A DNA stretch of 64,000 bases from positions 90,600,500 through 90,664,499 of the forward strand of contig OY970822.1 of NCBI GenBank assembly GCA_963853835.1, read 5' to 3'. The stretch comes from Calendula officinalis. Its lineage: Eukaryota; Streptophyta; Magnoliopsida; Asterales; Asteraceae. Below the pieces are notes generated by a model. That model made no database searches. It saw only the letters and a program-made list of their open reading frames with translations, and was not told where the DNA came from. Position 1 is the stretch's first letter. Each line of letters starts with the position of its first letter. The translations under genes and the position numbers were made by a program. This document shows, in pieces, positions 50,221 through 63,161 of the stretch.

Positions 50221-52204
50221 GTTACTCTACTGCTACTGTTACTGCTAATGCGGCTGCTACTACTGCTGCTGCTGCAACTACTACTGCTACTCCTGCTGCT
50301 GCTACTCCTACTGCTGCTGGTACTACTGCTACTGCTACTGCTACTGCTACTACTACTGCTACTGCAACTTCTTCTAATGCTGCTGCTACAACCACTACTA
50401 CTGCAACTGCTACAGTGACTGCGACGGCTACTGCTACGGCTGCTACTACCACTGCCACTGCTACTGCTCTTACTGCAACTGCTGCTGCTCTTACTGCTAC
50501 TGCTGCTGCTAGTGCTACTGCTACTGTTATTGCTACTGCTACTGTTACTGCTACTACTACTGCTACTACTGCTGCTGCTACTTTTACTGTTACTACTACA
50601 AGGTCTGCTACTGCTGCTGCTGCTACTACTGCTGCTACTAGTGTTGCTGCTACTACTGCTCATATTGCTCCTGCTACTGCTACTGCTACTGCTCTTACTG
50701 TTACTGCTACTAGTCTTACTACTAATGCAACTGGCCCTCCTACTGCTACAGCTACTGCTATTGCTCTTACTGCTACTGCTACTGCTCTTACTGCTAGTGC
50801 TACTGCTACTGTTACTGTTGTTGCTGTTGATGCTGATGCTGCTGCTACTACTGCTGCAACTACTGCTGCTGCTGCTCCGGCTGCTGCTACTCCTGCTGCT
50901 ACAACTAATGCTGCTACAACTACTACTGCTCCTACTGCTGCTGCTACTACTGCTACGGCTACTACTACTGCTGCTACTACTGCTACTGCTGCTACTCCTA
51001 CTGCTACTGCTACTCCTTCTGCTGCTACTACTGCTGCTGCTAGTACTGCGGCTCCTGCTACTCCTACTGCTCTTACTGCTACCTCTACTGCTCTTACTGC
51101 TACTGCTCTTACTGCTACTGTTGCTACTACTGCTACTGCTACTACTGGTGCTGCTACTACTACTGCTGCTACTACTGCTACTGCTACTACTACTGCTACT
51201 GCTACTGTTATTGCGACTGCTACTGCCACTGCTACTGCCACTACCACTTCTACTACCACTGCTACTGCCACTACCACTGCGACTGCCACTGCCACTGCCA
51301 CTGCTACTGCGGCTGCTACTGCTACTGCTGCTGCTACTACTGCTGCTCCTGCTACTGCTACTGCTACTCCTACTGATACAGCTACAGCTACAACTACTGC
51401 TATTGCTACAGCTACAGCTACTGCTACTTCTCTTACTGCTACTAATACTACTCTTACTGCTACTGCTACTACTGCTGCTGCAACTACTGCTGCTGTTGCT
51501 ACTCCTGCTGCTGCTACTACTGCTACTGCTGCAGCTACTGCTACCGCTGCTGCTGCTACTGCTACTGCTACTGCTACATCTCCCGGTACTGCTCTTACTG
51601 CTACTGCTGCTGCTACTGCTACTGCTGCTGCTACTGCTGCTGCGGCTACTACTGTTACAACTGCTACTGCTACTGCTGCTTCTACTGCTGCTGCTGTTAC
51701 TACTACTGCTGCTCCTGCTACTGCTACTGCTCTTACTGCTACTTCTACCGCTACTGCTACTCCTACTGCTACAGCTACAGCTATTGCTCTAACTGCTACT
51801 ACTACTCCAACTGCTACAGCTACTGCTACTGCTCTTACTGCTACTCCTACTGCTACTGCTCTTACTGCTAGTGCTGCTGCTACTGCTACTGCTACTGTTA
51901 CTGCTGTTGCTGCTGATGCTGCTAGTGGTGCTACTGCTACTGCTACTACTACAGCTACTGCTGCTGCTAGTGCTGCTGCTCCTGCTGCTGTTATTCCTGC
52001 TGCAACTACTGCTGCTGTTACTACTATTGCTACTACTACTGCTGCTACTAGTACTGCTACTGTTACTACTATTGCTACTACTACTGCTGCTACTAGTACT
52101 GCTGCTGTTACTACTGCTGCTACTAGTCCCACTTCTACTGCTACTGCTCCTGCTACTGCGACTGCGACTGCCACTGCTACTACGACTGCTACTGAACTGC
52201 TACT
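50221..52204 (+). repeat. Type C cassette, 1984 bp
   Basis: Full C order with TCTCCCGGTACTGC near 51579 and the doubled 45-bp block near 52015. Private changes include ACAAGGTCTGCT near 50598, CATATTGCTCC near 50661 and GGCCCTCC near 50733. Confidence 0.85.
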
Positions 52205-54218
52205 GTTACTCTACTGCTACTGTTACTGCTGATGCTGCTGCTACTACTGCTGCTGCTGTAACTACTACTATTGCTACTGCTACTACTGCTACTCCTGCTA
52301 CTGCTACTCCTACTGATGCTGCTACTACTGCTACTGCTACTGCTACTACTACTGCTACTGTTAATGCTACTCCTACTGCTTCTAATGCTGCTGCTACAAC
52401 CACTACTACTGCAACTGCTACAGTGACTGTGACTGCTACTGCTACAGCTGCTACTGCCACTGCCAATGCTACTGCTACTGCTCTTACTGCTACTGCTGCT
52501 GCTCTTACTGCTACTGCTGCTGCTAGTGCTACTGCTACTGCTACTGTTACTGCTACTACTACTGCTACTACTGCTGCTACTTTTACTGTTACTACTACGG
52601 GGTCTGCTACTGCTGCTGCTGCTACTATTGCTGCTGCTACTAGTGTTGCTGCTACTACTTCTCATGGTGCTCCTGCTACTGCTACTGCTACTGCTCTTAC
52701 TGCTACTGCTACTAGTCTTACTACTAATGCAACTGCCACTCCTACTGCTACAGCTACTGCTATTGCTCTTACTGCTACTGCTACTGCTCTTACTGCTAGT
52801 GCTAGTGCTACTGTTACTGTTGTTGCTGCTGATGCTGCTGCTACTACTGCTGCAACTACTGCTGCTGCTGCTCCGGCTACTGCTACTCCTGCTGCTACAA
52901 CTACTGCTGCTACAACTACTACTGCTCCTACTGCTGCTGCTACTACTGCTACGGCTACTACTACTGCTGCTACTACTGCTGCTACTACTGCTACTGATGC
53001 TACTCCTACTGCTACTGCTGCTCCTTCTGTTGCTACTACTGCTGCTGCTACTACTGCGGCTCCTGCTACTCCTACTGCTCTTACTGCTACTGCTACCTCT
53101 ACTGCTCTTACTGCTACTGCTGCTACTACTGCTACTACTGGTGCTGCTACTACTACTGCTGCTACTACTGCAACTGCTACTACTACTGCTACTGTTATTG
53201 CGACTGCTACTGCCACTGCTACTGCCACTACCACTGCTACTGCCACTGCTACTGCCACTACCACTGCGACTGCCACTGCCACTGCTACTGCGGCAGCTAC
53301 TGCTACTGCTGCTGCTACTACTGCTGCTCCTGCTACTGCTACTGCTACTCCTACTGATACAGCTACAGCTACAACTACTGCTATTGCTACAGCTACTGCT
53401 ACTGCTACTTCTCTTACCGCTACTACTACTACTCTTATTGCTACTGCTACTACTGCTGCTGCTACTACTGCTGCTGCTACTACTCCTGCTGCTCCTACTA
53501 CTGCTACTGCTGCAGCTACTGCTACCGCTGCTGCTGCTACTGCTACTGCTACTGCTACATCTCCCGCTACTGCTCTTACTGCTACTACTGCTGCTACTGC
53601 TACTGCTGCTGCTACAACTGCTGCTGCTACTACTGTTACTACTGCTACTGCTACTACTGCTGCTGCTGCTACTACTGCTGCTGCTACTACTGCTGCTGCT
53701 ACTACTGCTGCTCCTGCTACTGCTACTGCTCTTACTGCTACTGCTACTGCTACTGCTACCGCTACTGCTACTCCTACTGCTACAGCTACAGCTATTGCTC
53801 TTACTGCTACTTTTACTCCAACTGCTACAGCTACTGCTACTGCTCTTACTGCTACTCCTACTGCTACTGCTCTTACTGCTACTGCTCTTACTGCTAGTGC
53901 TGCTGCTACTGCTACTGCTACTGTTACTGCTGTTGCTGCTGATGCTCCTGTTGGTGCTACTGCTACTGCTACTACTACTACAGCTACTGCTGCTGCTGCT
54001 AGTGCTGCTGCTCCTGCTACTGTTATTCCTGCTTCAACTACTGCTGCTGTTACTACTGCTGCTACTACTACTGCTGTTACTAGTGCTGCTGCTATTACTG
54101 CTATTACTACTGCTGCTACTAGTCCCACTTCTACTACTACTGCAACTGCTACTGCTACTGCCACTGCTACTGCGACTGCCACTGCCACTGCTACTGCGAC
54201 TGCTATTGAACTGCTACT
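52205..54218 (+). repeat. Type B cassette, 2014 bp
   Basis: First member of an intact B-A-C trimer (52205-57502, 5298 bp). Carries the B marks near 52598, 52661, 53812 and 54031. GATGCTCCTGTTGGTGC near 53940 replaces GATGCTGCTGGTGGTGC. Confidence 0.85.
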
Positions 54219-55542
54219 GTTACTCTACTGCTATTGTTGCTGCATATGGTGCAGCTACTACTGCTGCTGCTGCAACTACTACTGCTACTGCTACTACTGC
54301 TACTCCTGCTGCTGCTACTCCTACTGATGCTGCTACTACTGCTACTGCTACTGCTACTACTACTGCTACAGTTAATGCAACTCCTACTGCTTCTAATGCT
54401 GCTGCTACAACCACTACTACTGCAACTGCTACAGCGACTGCGACTGCTACTGCTACGACTGCTACTGCTACTGCTACTACTGGTGCTGCTACTACTACTG
54501 CTGCTACTACTGCTACTGCTACTACTAATGCTACTGCTACTGTTATTGCGACTGCTACTGCCACTGCTACTGCCACTACCACTTCTACTGCCACTGCTAC
54601 TGCCACTACCACTGCGACTGCGACTGCCACTGCTATTGCGGCTGCTACTACCACTGATGCTGCTACTACTGCTGCTCCTGCTACTGCTACTGCTACTCCT
54701 ACTGATACAGCTACAGCTACAACTACTGCTATTGCTATAGCTACTGCTACTTCTCTTACTGCTACTACTACTCTTACTGCTACTGCTACTGCTGCTGCTA
54801 CTACTGCTGCTGCTGCTACTCCTGCTGCTGCTACTACTGCTACTACTGCAGCTACTGCTACCGCTGCTGCTGCTGCTACTGCTATTGCTACTGCTACATC
54901 TCCCGCTACTGCTCTTACTGCTACTGCTGCTGCTACTACTACTACTGCTGCTACAACTGCTGCTGCTACTACTGTTACTACTGCTACTGCTACTACTGCT
55001 GCTGCTACTACTGCTGCTGCTACTACTGCTGCTGCTACTACTGCTGCTGCTCCTGCTACTGCTACTGCTACTCCTACTGCTACAGCTACAGCTATTGCTC
55101 TTACTGCTACTACTACTCCAACTGCTACAACTACTGCTACTGCTCTTACTGCTACTCCTACTGCTACTCCTCTTACTGCTACTGCTCTTACTGCTACTAC
55201 TCTTACTGCTACTGCTCTTACTGCTAGTGCTACTGCTACTGTTACTGTTGTTGTTGCTGGTGGTGCTACTGCTACTGCTACTACTACTACAGCTACTGCT
55301 GCTGCTGCTAGTGCTGCTGCTCCAGCTGCTGTTATTCCTGCTGCAACTACTGCTGCTGTTACTACTGCTGCTATTACTGCTGCTACTAGTGCTGCTGCTA
55401 TTACTGCTGTTACTACTGCTGCTACTAGTCCCACTTCTACTGCTACTACAACTGCTACTGCTACTGCCACTGCTACTGCTCCTGCTACTGCTACTGCGAC
55501 TGCGACTGCCACTGCTACGGCGACTGCTACTGAACTGCTACT
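54219..55542 (+). repeat. Type A cassette, 1324 bp
   Basis: Dyad at 54239-54255, CATCTCCCGCTACTGC near 54898, and the GTTGTTGTTGCTGGTGG end near 55246. This is the most complete A cassette. Confidence 0.85.
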
Positions 55543-57502
55543 GTTACTCTACTGCTACTGTTACTGCTAATACGACTGCTACTACTGCTGCTGCTGCAAC
55601 TACTACTGCTACTCCTGCTGCTGCTACTCCTACTGCTGCTGGTACTACTGCTACTGCTACTGCTACTGCTACTACTACTGCAACTGCTTCTAATGCTGCT
55701 GCTACAACCACTACTACTGCAACTGCTACAGTGACTGCGACGGCTACTGCTACGGCTGCTACTACCACTGCCACTGCTACTGCTCTTACTGCAACTGCTG
55801 CTGCTCTTACTGCTACTGCTGCTGCTAGTGCTACTGCTACTGCTACTGCTACTGTTATTGCTACTGCTACTGTTACTGCTACTACTACTGCTACTACTGC
55901 TGCTGCTACTTTTACTGTTACTACTACAGGGTCTGCTACTGCTGCTGCTGCTACTACTGCTGCTACTAGTGTTGCTGCTACTACTGCTCATGGTGCTCCT
56001 GCTACTGCTACTGCTCTTACTGCTACTGCTACTAGTCTTACTACTAATGCAACTGCCACTCCTACTGCTACAGCTACTGCTATTGCTCTTACTGCTACTG
56101 CTACTGCTCTTACTGCTAGTGCTACTGCTACTGTTACTGTTGTTGCTGTTGATGCTGATGCTGCTGCTACTACTGCTGCAACTACTGCTGCTGCTGCTCC
56201 GGCTGCTGCTACTCCTGCTGCTACAACTAATGCTGCTACAACTACTACTGCTCCTACTGCTGCTGCTACTACTGCTACGGCTACTACTACTGCTGCTACT
56301 ACTGCTACTGCTGCTACTCCTACTGCTACTGCTACTCCTTCTGCTGCTACTACTGCTGCTGCTAGTACTGCGGCTCCAGCTACTCCTACTGCTCTTACTG
56401 CTACCTCTACTGCTCTTACTGCTACTTCTCTTACTGCTACTGTTGCTACTACTGCTACTGCTACTACTGGTGCTGCTACTACTACTGCTGCTGCTACTAC
56501 TGCTACTACTACTGCTACTGCTACTGTTATTGCGACTGCTACTGCCACTGCTACTGCCACTACCACTTCTACTGCCACTGCTACTGCCACTACCACTGCG
56601 ACTGCCACTGCCACTGCTACTGCGGCTGCTACTGTTACTGCTGCTGCTACTACTGCTGCTCCTGCTACTGCAACTGCTACTCCTACTGATACAGCTACAG
56701 CTACAACTACTGCTATTGCTACAGCTACAGCTACTGCTACTTCTCTTACTGCTACTAATACTACTCTTACTGCTACTGCTACTACTGCTGCTGCTACTAC
56801 TGCTGCTGTTGCTACTCCTGCTGCTGCTACTACTGCTACTGCTGCAGCTACTGCTACCGCTGCTGCTGCTGCTACTGCTACTGCTACATCTCCCGGTACT
56901 GCTCTTACTGCTACTGCTGCTGCTACTGCTACTGCTGCTGCGGCTACTACTGTTACTACTGCTACTACTGCTTCTACTGCTGCTGCTGTTACTACTACTG
57001 CTGCTCCTGCTACTGCTACTGCTCTTACTGCTACTGCTACCGCTACTGCTAATCCTACTGCTACAGCTACAGCTATTGCTCTTACTGCTACTACTACTCC
57101 AACTGCTACAGCTACTGCTACTGCTCTTACTGCTACTCCTACTGCTACTGCTCTTACTGCTAGTGCTGCTGCTACTGCTACTGCTACTGCTACTGTTACT
57201 GCTGTTGCTACTGATGCTGCTAGTGGTGCTACTGCTACTGCTACTACTACAGCTACTGCTGCTGCTAGTGCTGCTGCTCCTTCTGCTGTTATTCCTGCTG
57301 CAACTACTGCTGCTGTTACTACTATTGCTACTACTACTGCTGCTACTAGTACTGCTACTGTTACTACTATTGCTACTACTACTGCTGCTACTAGTACTGA
57401 TGCTGTTACTACTGCTGCTACTAGTCCCACTTCTACTGCTACTGCTCCTGCTACTGCGACTGCGACTGCCACTGCTACTATGACTGCTACTGAACTGCTA
57501 CT
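55543..57502 (+). repeat. Type C cassette, 1960 bp
   Basis: Starts GCTAATACGACTGCT, a variant of the usual start. Has TCTCCCGGTACTGC near 56889 and the doubled 45-bp block near 57310. Ends the trimer. Confidence 0.85.
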
Positions 57503-59555
57503 GTTACTCTACTGCTACTGTTACTGCTGATGCTGCTGCTACTACTGCTGCTGCTGTAACTACTACTATTGCTACTGCTACTACTGCTACTCCTACTACT
57601 GCTACTCCTACTGATGCTGCTACTACTGCTACTGCTACTGCTACTGCTACTACTACTGCTACTGTTAATGCTACTCCTACTGCTTCTAATGCTGCTGCTA
57701 CAACCACTACTACTGCAACTGCTACAATGACTGTGACTGCTACTGCTACAGCTGCTACTGCCACTGCCAATGCTACTGCTACTGCTCTTACTGCTACTGC
57801 TGCTGCTCTTACTGCTACTGCTGCTGCTAGTGCTACTGCTACTGCTACTGTTACTGCTACTGCTACTGCTACTGCTACTGTTACTGCTACTACTACTGCT
57901 ACTACTGCGGCTACTTTTACTGTTACTACTACGGGGTCTGCTACTACTGCTGCTGCTACTACTGCTGCTGCTACTAGTGTTGCTGCTACTACTTCTCATG
58001 GTGCTCCTGCTACTGCTACTGCTACTGCTCTTACTGCTACTGCTACTGCCACTCCTACTGCTACAGCTACTGCTATTGCTCTTACTGCTACTGCTACTGC
58101 TCTTACTGCTAGTGCTAGTGCTACTGTTACTGTTGTTGCTGCTGATGCTGCTGCTACTACTGCTGCAACTACTGCTGCTGCTGCTCCGGCTACTGCTACT
58201 CCTGCTGCTACAACTACTGCTGCTACAACTACTACTGCTCATACTGCTGCTGCTACTACTGCTACGGCTACTACTACTGCTGCTACTACTGCTGCTACTA
58301 CTGCTACTGATGCTACTCCTACTGCTACTGCTGCTCCTTCTGTTGCTACTACTGCTGCTGCTACTACTGCGGCTCCTGCTACTCCTACTGCTCTTACTGC
58401 TACTGCTACCTCTACTGCTCTTACTGCTACTGCTGCTACTACTGCTACTACTGGTGCTGCTACTACTACTGCTGCTACTACTGCAACTGCTACTACTACT
58501 GCTACTGCTACTGTTATTGCGACTGCTACTGCCACTGCTACTGCCACTACCACTGCTACTGCCACTGCTACTGCCACTACCACTGCGACTGCCACTGCCA
58601 CTGCTACTGCGGCAGCCACTGCTACTGCTGCTGCTACTACTGCTGCTCCTGCTACTGCTACTGCTACTCCTACTGATACAGCTACAGCTACAACTACTGC
58701 TATTGCTACAGCTACTGCTACTGCTACTTCTCTTACTGCTACTACTACTACTCTTATTGCTACTGCTACTACTGCTGCTGCTACTACTGCTGCTGCTACT
58801 ACTCCTGCTGCTGCTACTACTGCTACTGCTGCAGCTACTGCTACCGCTGCGGCTGCTACTGCTACTGCTACATCTCCCGCTACTGCTCTTACTGCTACTA
58901 CTGCTGCTACTGCTACTGCTGCTGCTACAACTGCTGCTGCTACTACTGTTACTACTGCTACTGCTACTACTGCTGCTGCTGCTACTACTACTGCTGCTGC
59001 TACTACTGCTGCTGCTACTACTGCTGCTGCTACTACTGCTGCTGCTACTACTGCTGCTCCTGCTACTGCTACTGCTCTTACTGCTACTGCTACTGCTACT
59101 GCTACCACTACTGCTACTCCTACTGCTACAGCTACAGCTATTGCTCTTACTGCTACTTTTACTCCAACTGCTACAGCTACTGCTACTGCTCTTACTGCTA
59201 CTCCTACTGCTACTGCTCTTACTGCTACTGCTCTTACTGCTAGTGCTGCTGCTACTGCTACTGCTACTGTTACTGCTGTTGCTGCTGATGCTGCTGGTGG
59301 TGCTACTGCTACTGCTACTACTACTACAGCTACTGCTGCTGCTGCTAGTGATGCTGCTCCTGCTACTGTTATTCCTGCTTCAACTACTGCTGCTACTACT
59401 GCTGCTGCTACTAGTGTTGCTGCTATTACTGCTGTTACTACTGCTGCTACTAGTCCCACTTCTACTGCTACTGCAACTGCTACTGCTACTGCCACTACTA
59501 CTGCGACTGCGACTGCCACTGCCACTGCTACTGCGACTGCTACTGAACTGCTACT
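57503..59555 (+). repeat. Type B cassette, 2053 bp
   Basis: Second intact trimer begins here. Near 58980-59055 the GCTGCTGCTACTACT unit is repeated more times than in other B cassettes, which lengthens it. Near 58045 the GTCTTACTACTAATGC module is missing. Confidence 0.85.
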
Positions 59556-61164
59556 GTTACTCTACTGCTATTCTTGCTGCATAAGGTGCAGCTACTACTG
59601 CTGCTGCTGCTGCAACTACTACTACTACTGCTACATCTACTACTGCTACTCCTGCTGCTGCTACTCCTACTGATGCTGCTACTACTGCTACTGCTACTGC
59701 TACTACTACTGCTACTGTTAATGCAACTCCTACTGCTTCTAATGCTGCTGCTACAACCACTACTACTGCAACTGCTACAGCGACTGCGACTGCTACTGCT
59801 ACGACTACTACTGCTACTACTGGTGCTGCTACTACTACTGCTGCTACTACTGCTACTACTAATGCTACTGCTACTGTTATTGCGACTGCTACTGCCACTA
59901 CTACTGCCACTACCACTACTACTGCCACTGCTACTGCCACTACCACTGCGACTGCCACTGCTATTGCGGCTGCTACTACTACTGATGCTGCTACTACTGT
60001 TGCTCCTGCTACTGCTACTCCTACTGATACAGCTATAGCTACAACTACTGCTATTGCTATAGCTACTGCTACTTCTCTTACTGCTACTACTACTCTTACT
60101 GCTACTGCTACTGCTGCTGCTACTACTGCTGATGCTGCTACTCCTGCTGCTGCTACTACTGCTACTGCTGCAGCTACTGCTACCGCTGCTGCTGCTACTG
60201 CTACTGCTACTGCTACATCTCCCGCTACTGCTCTTACTGCTACTGCCACTACCACTGCGACTGCGACTGCCACTGCCACTGCTATTGCGGCTGCTACTAC
60301 TACTGGTGTTGCTACTACTGCTGCTCCTGCTACTGCTACTGCTACTCCTACTGATACAGCTATAGCTACAACTACTGCTATTGCTATAGCTACTGCTACT
60401 TCTCTTACTGCTACTACTACTCTTACTGCTACTGCTACTGCTGCTGCTACTGCTGCTGCTGCTGCTACTCCTGCTGCTGCTACTACTGCTACTGCTGCAG
60501 CTACTGCTACCGCTGCTGCTGCTACTGCTACTGCTACAGCTACATCTCCCGCTACTGCTCTTACTGCTAATGCTGCTGCTACTGCTACTGCTGCTGCTAC
60601 TGCTGCTGCTACAACTGCTGCTGCTACTACTGTTACTACTGCTACTGCTACTACTGCTGCTGCTACTACTGCTGCTGCTACTACTGCTGCTGCTCCTGCT
60701 ACTGCTACCGCTACTGCTACTCCTACTGCTACAGCTACAGCTATTGCTCTTACTGCTACTACTACTCCAACTGCTACAACTACTGCTACTGCTCTTACTG
60801 CTACTCCTACTGCTACTGCTCTTACTGCTACTGCTCTTACTGCTACTGTTCTTACTGCTACTGCTCTTACTGCTAGTGCTGCTGCTACTGCTACTGCTAC
60901 TGCTACTGCTACTACTACAGCTACTGCTGCTGCTGCTAGTGCTGTTGCTCCTGCTGCTGTTATTCCTGCTGCAACTACTGCTGCTGTTACTACTGCTGCT
61001 ATTAATGCTGCTGCTAGTGCTGCTGCTATTACTGCTGTTACTACTGCTGCTACTAGTCCCACTTCTACTGCTACTACAACTGCTACTGCTACTGCCACTG
61101 CTACTGCTCCTGCTACTACGACTGCGACTGCCACTACTACTGCGACTGCTACTGAACTGCTACT
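59556..61164 (+). repeat. Type A cassette with internal 321-bp duplication, 1609 bp
   Basis: The dyad is mutated to TAAGG in its middle (59576-59592). CTATTGCGGCTGCTACTAC at 59961 recurs at 60282, and the modules between (ACAGCTATAGCTAC, CTGCAGCTACTGC, CATCTCCCGC) are all doubled, so about 321 bp is tandemly duplicated at roughly 59926-60567. The usual GTTGTTGTTGCTGGTGG near the end is deleted (about 60900). Confidence 0.85.
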
Positions 61165-63161
61165 GTTACTCTACTGCTACTGTTACTGCTGATGCGGCTG
61201 CTACTACTGCTGCTGCTGCAACTACTACTGCTACTCCTGCTGCTGCTACTCCTACTGCCGCTGGTACTACTGCTACTGCTACTGCTACTGCTACTGCTAC
61301 TACTATTGCTACTGCAACTGCTTCTAATGTTGCTGCTACAACCACTACTACTGCAACTGCTACAGTGACTGCGACTGCTACTGCTACGGCTGCTACTACC
61401 ACTGCCACTGCTACTGCTCTTACTGCAACTGCTGCTGCTCTTACTGCTACTACTGCTGCTAGTGCTACTGCTACTGCTACTGTTATTGCTACTGCTATTG
61501 CTACTGCTACTGCTACTGCTACTGTTACTGCTACTACTACTGCTACTACTGCTGCTGCTACTTTTACTGTTACTACTACAGGGTCTGCTACTGCTGCTGC
61601 TGCTACTACTGGTGCTACTAGTGTTGCTGCTACTACTGCTCATGGTGCTCCTGCTACTGCTACTGCTCTTACTGCTACTGCTACTAGTCTTACTACTAAT
61701 GCAACTGCCACTCCTACTGCTACAGCTACTGCTATTGCTCTTACTGCTACTGCTACTGCTCTTACTGCTAGTGCTACTGCTACTGTTACTGTTGTTGCTG
61801 TTGATGCTGATGCTGCTGCTACTACTGCTGCAACTACTGCTGCTGCTGCTCCGGCTGCTGCTACTCCTGCTGCTACAACTAATGCTGCTACAACTACTAC
61901 TGCTCCTACTGCTGCTGCTACTACTGCTACGGCTACTACTACTAATGCTACTACTGCTACTGCTGCTACTCCTAATGCTACTGCTACTCCTTCTGCTGCT
62001 ACTACTGCTGCTGCTAGTACTGCGGCTCCTGCTACTCCTACTGCTCTTACTGCTACCTCTACTGCTCTTACTGCTACTGCTCTTACTGCTACTGTTGCTA
62101 CTACTGCTGCTGCTACTACTGGTGCTGCTACTACTACTGCTGCTACTACTGCTACTTCTACTACTACTGCTACTGCTACTGTTATTGTGACTGCTACTGC
62201 CACTGCTACTGCCACTACCACTTCTACTGCCACTGCTACTGCCACTACCACTGCGACTGCCACTGCCACTGCTACTGCGGCTGCTACTGCTACTGCTGCT
62301 ACTGCTGCTCCTGCTACTGCTACTGCTACTCCTACTGATACAGCTACAGCTACAACTACTGCTATTGCTACAGCTACAGCTACTGCTACTTCTCTTACTG
62401 CTACTAATACTACTCTTACTGCTACTGCTACTACTGCTGCTGCTACTACTGCTGCTGTTGCTACACCTGCTGCTGCTACTACTGCTACTGCTGCAGCTAC
62501 TGCTACCGCTGCTGCTGCTACTGCTACTGCTACATCTCCCGGTACTGCTCTTACTGCTACTGCTGCTGCTACTGCTGCTGCGGCTACTACTGTTACTACT
62601 GCTACTGCTACTACTGCTGCTTCTACTGCTGCTGCTGTTACTACTACTGCTGCTCCTGCTACTGCTACTGCTACTGCTCTTACTGCTACTGCTACCGCTA
62701 CTGCTACTCCTACTGCTACGGCTACAGCTATTGCTCTTACTGCTACTACTACTCTAACTGCTACAGCTACTGCTACTGCTCTTACTGCTACTCCTACTGC
62801 TACTGCTCTTACTGCTAGTGCTGCTGCTACTGCTACTGCTACTGTTACTGCTGTTGCTGCTGATGCTGCTAGTGGTGCTACTGCTACTGCTACTACTACA
62901 GCTACTGCTGCTGCTGCTAGTGCTGCTGCTCCTGCTACTGTTATTCCTGCTGCAACTACTGCTGCTGTTACTACTATTGCTACTACTACTGCTGCTACTA
63001 GTAATGCTGATGTTACTACTATTGCTACTACTACTGCTGCTACTAGTACTGCTGCTGTTACTACTGCTGCTACTAGTCCCACTTCTACTGCTACTGCTAC
63101 TGCTACTACTACTGCCACTGCTCCTGCTACTGCGACTGCCACTGCTACTACGACTGCTACT
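61165..63161 (+). repeat. Type C cassette, 1997 bp
   Basis: Full type C with TCTCCCGGTACTGC near 62534 and the doubled 45-bp block near 62964. The following anchor lacks the GAACTGCTACT that normally precedes it. Confidence 0.85.
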
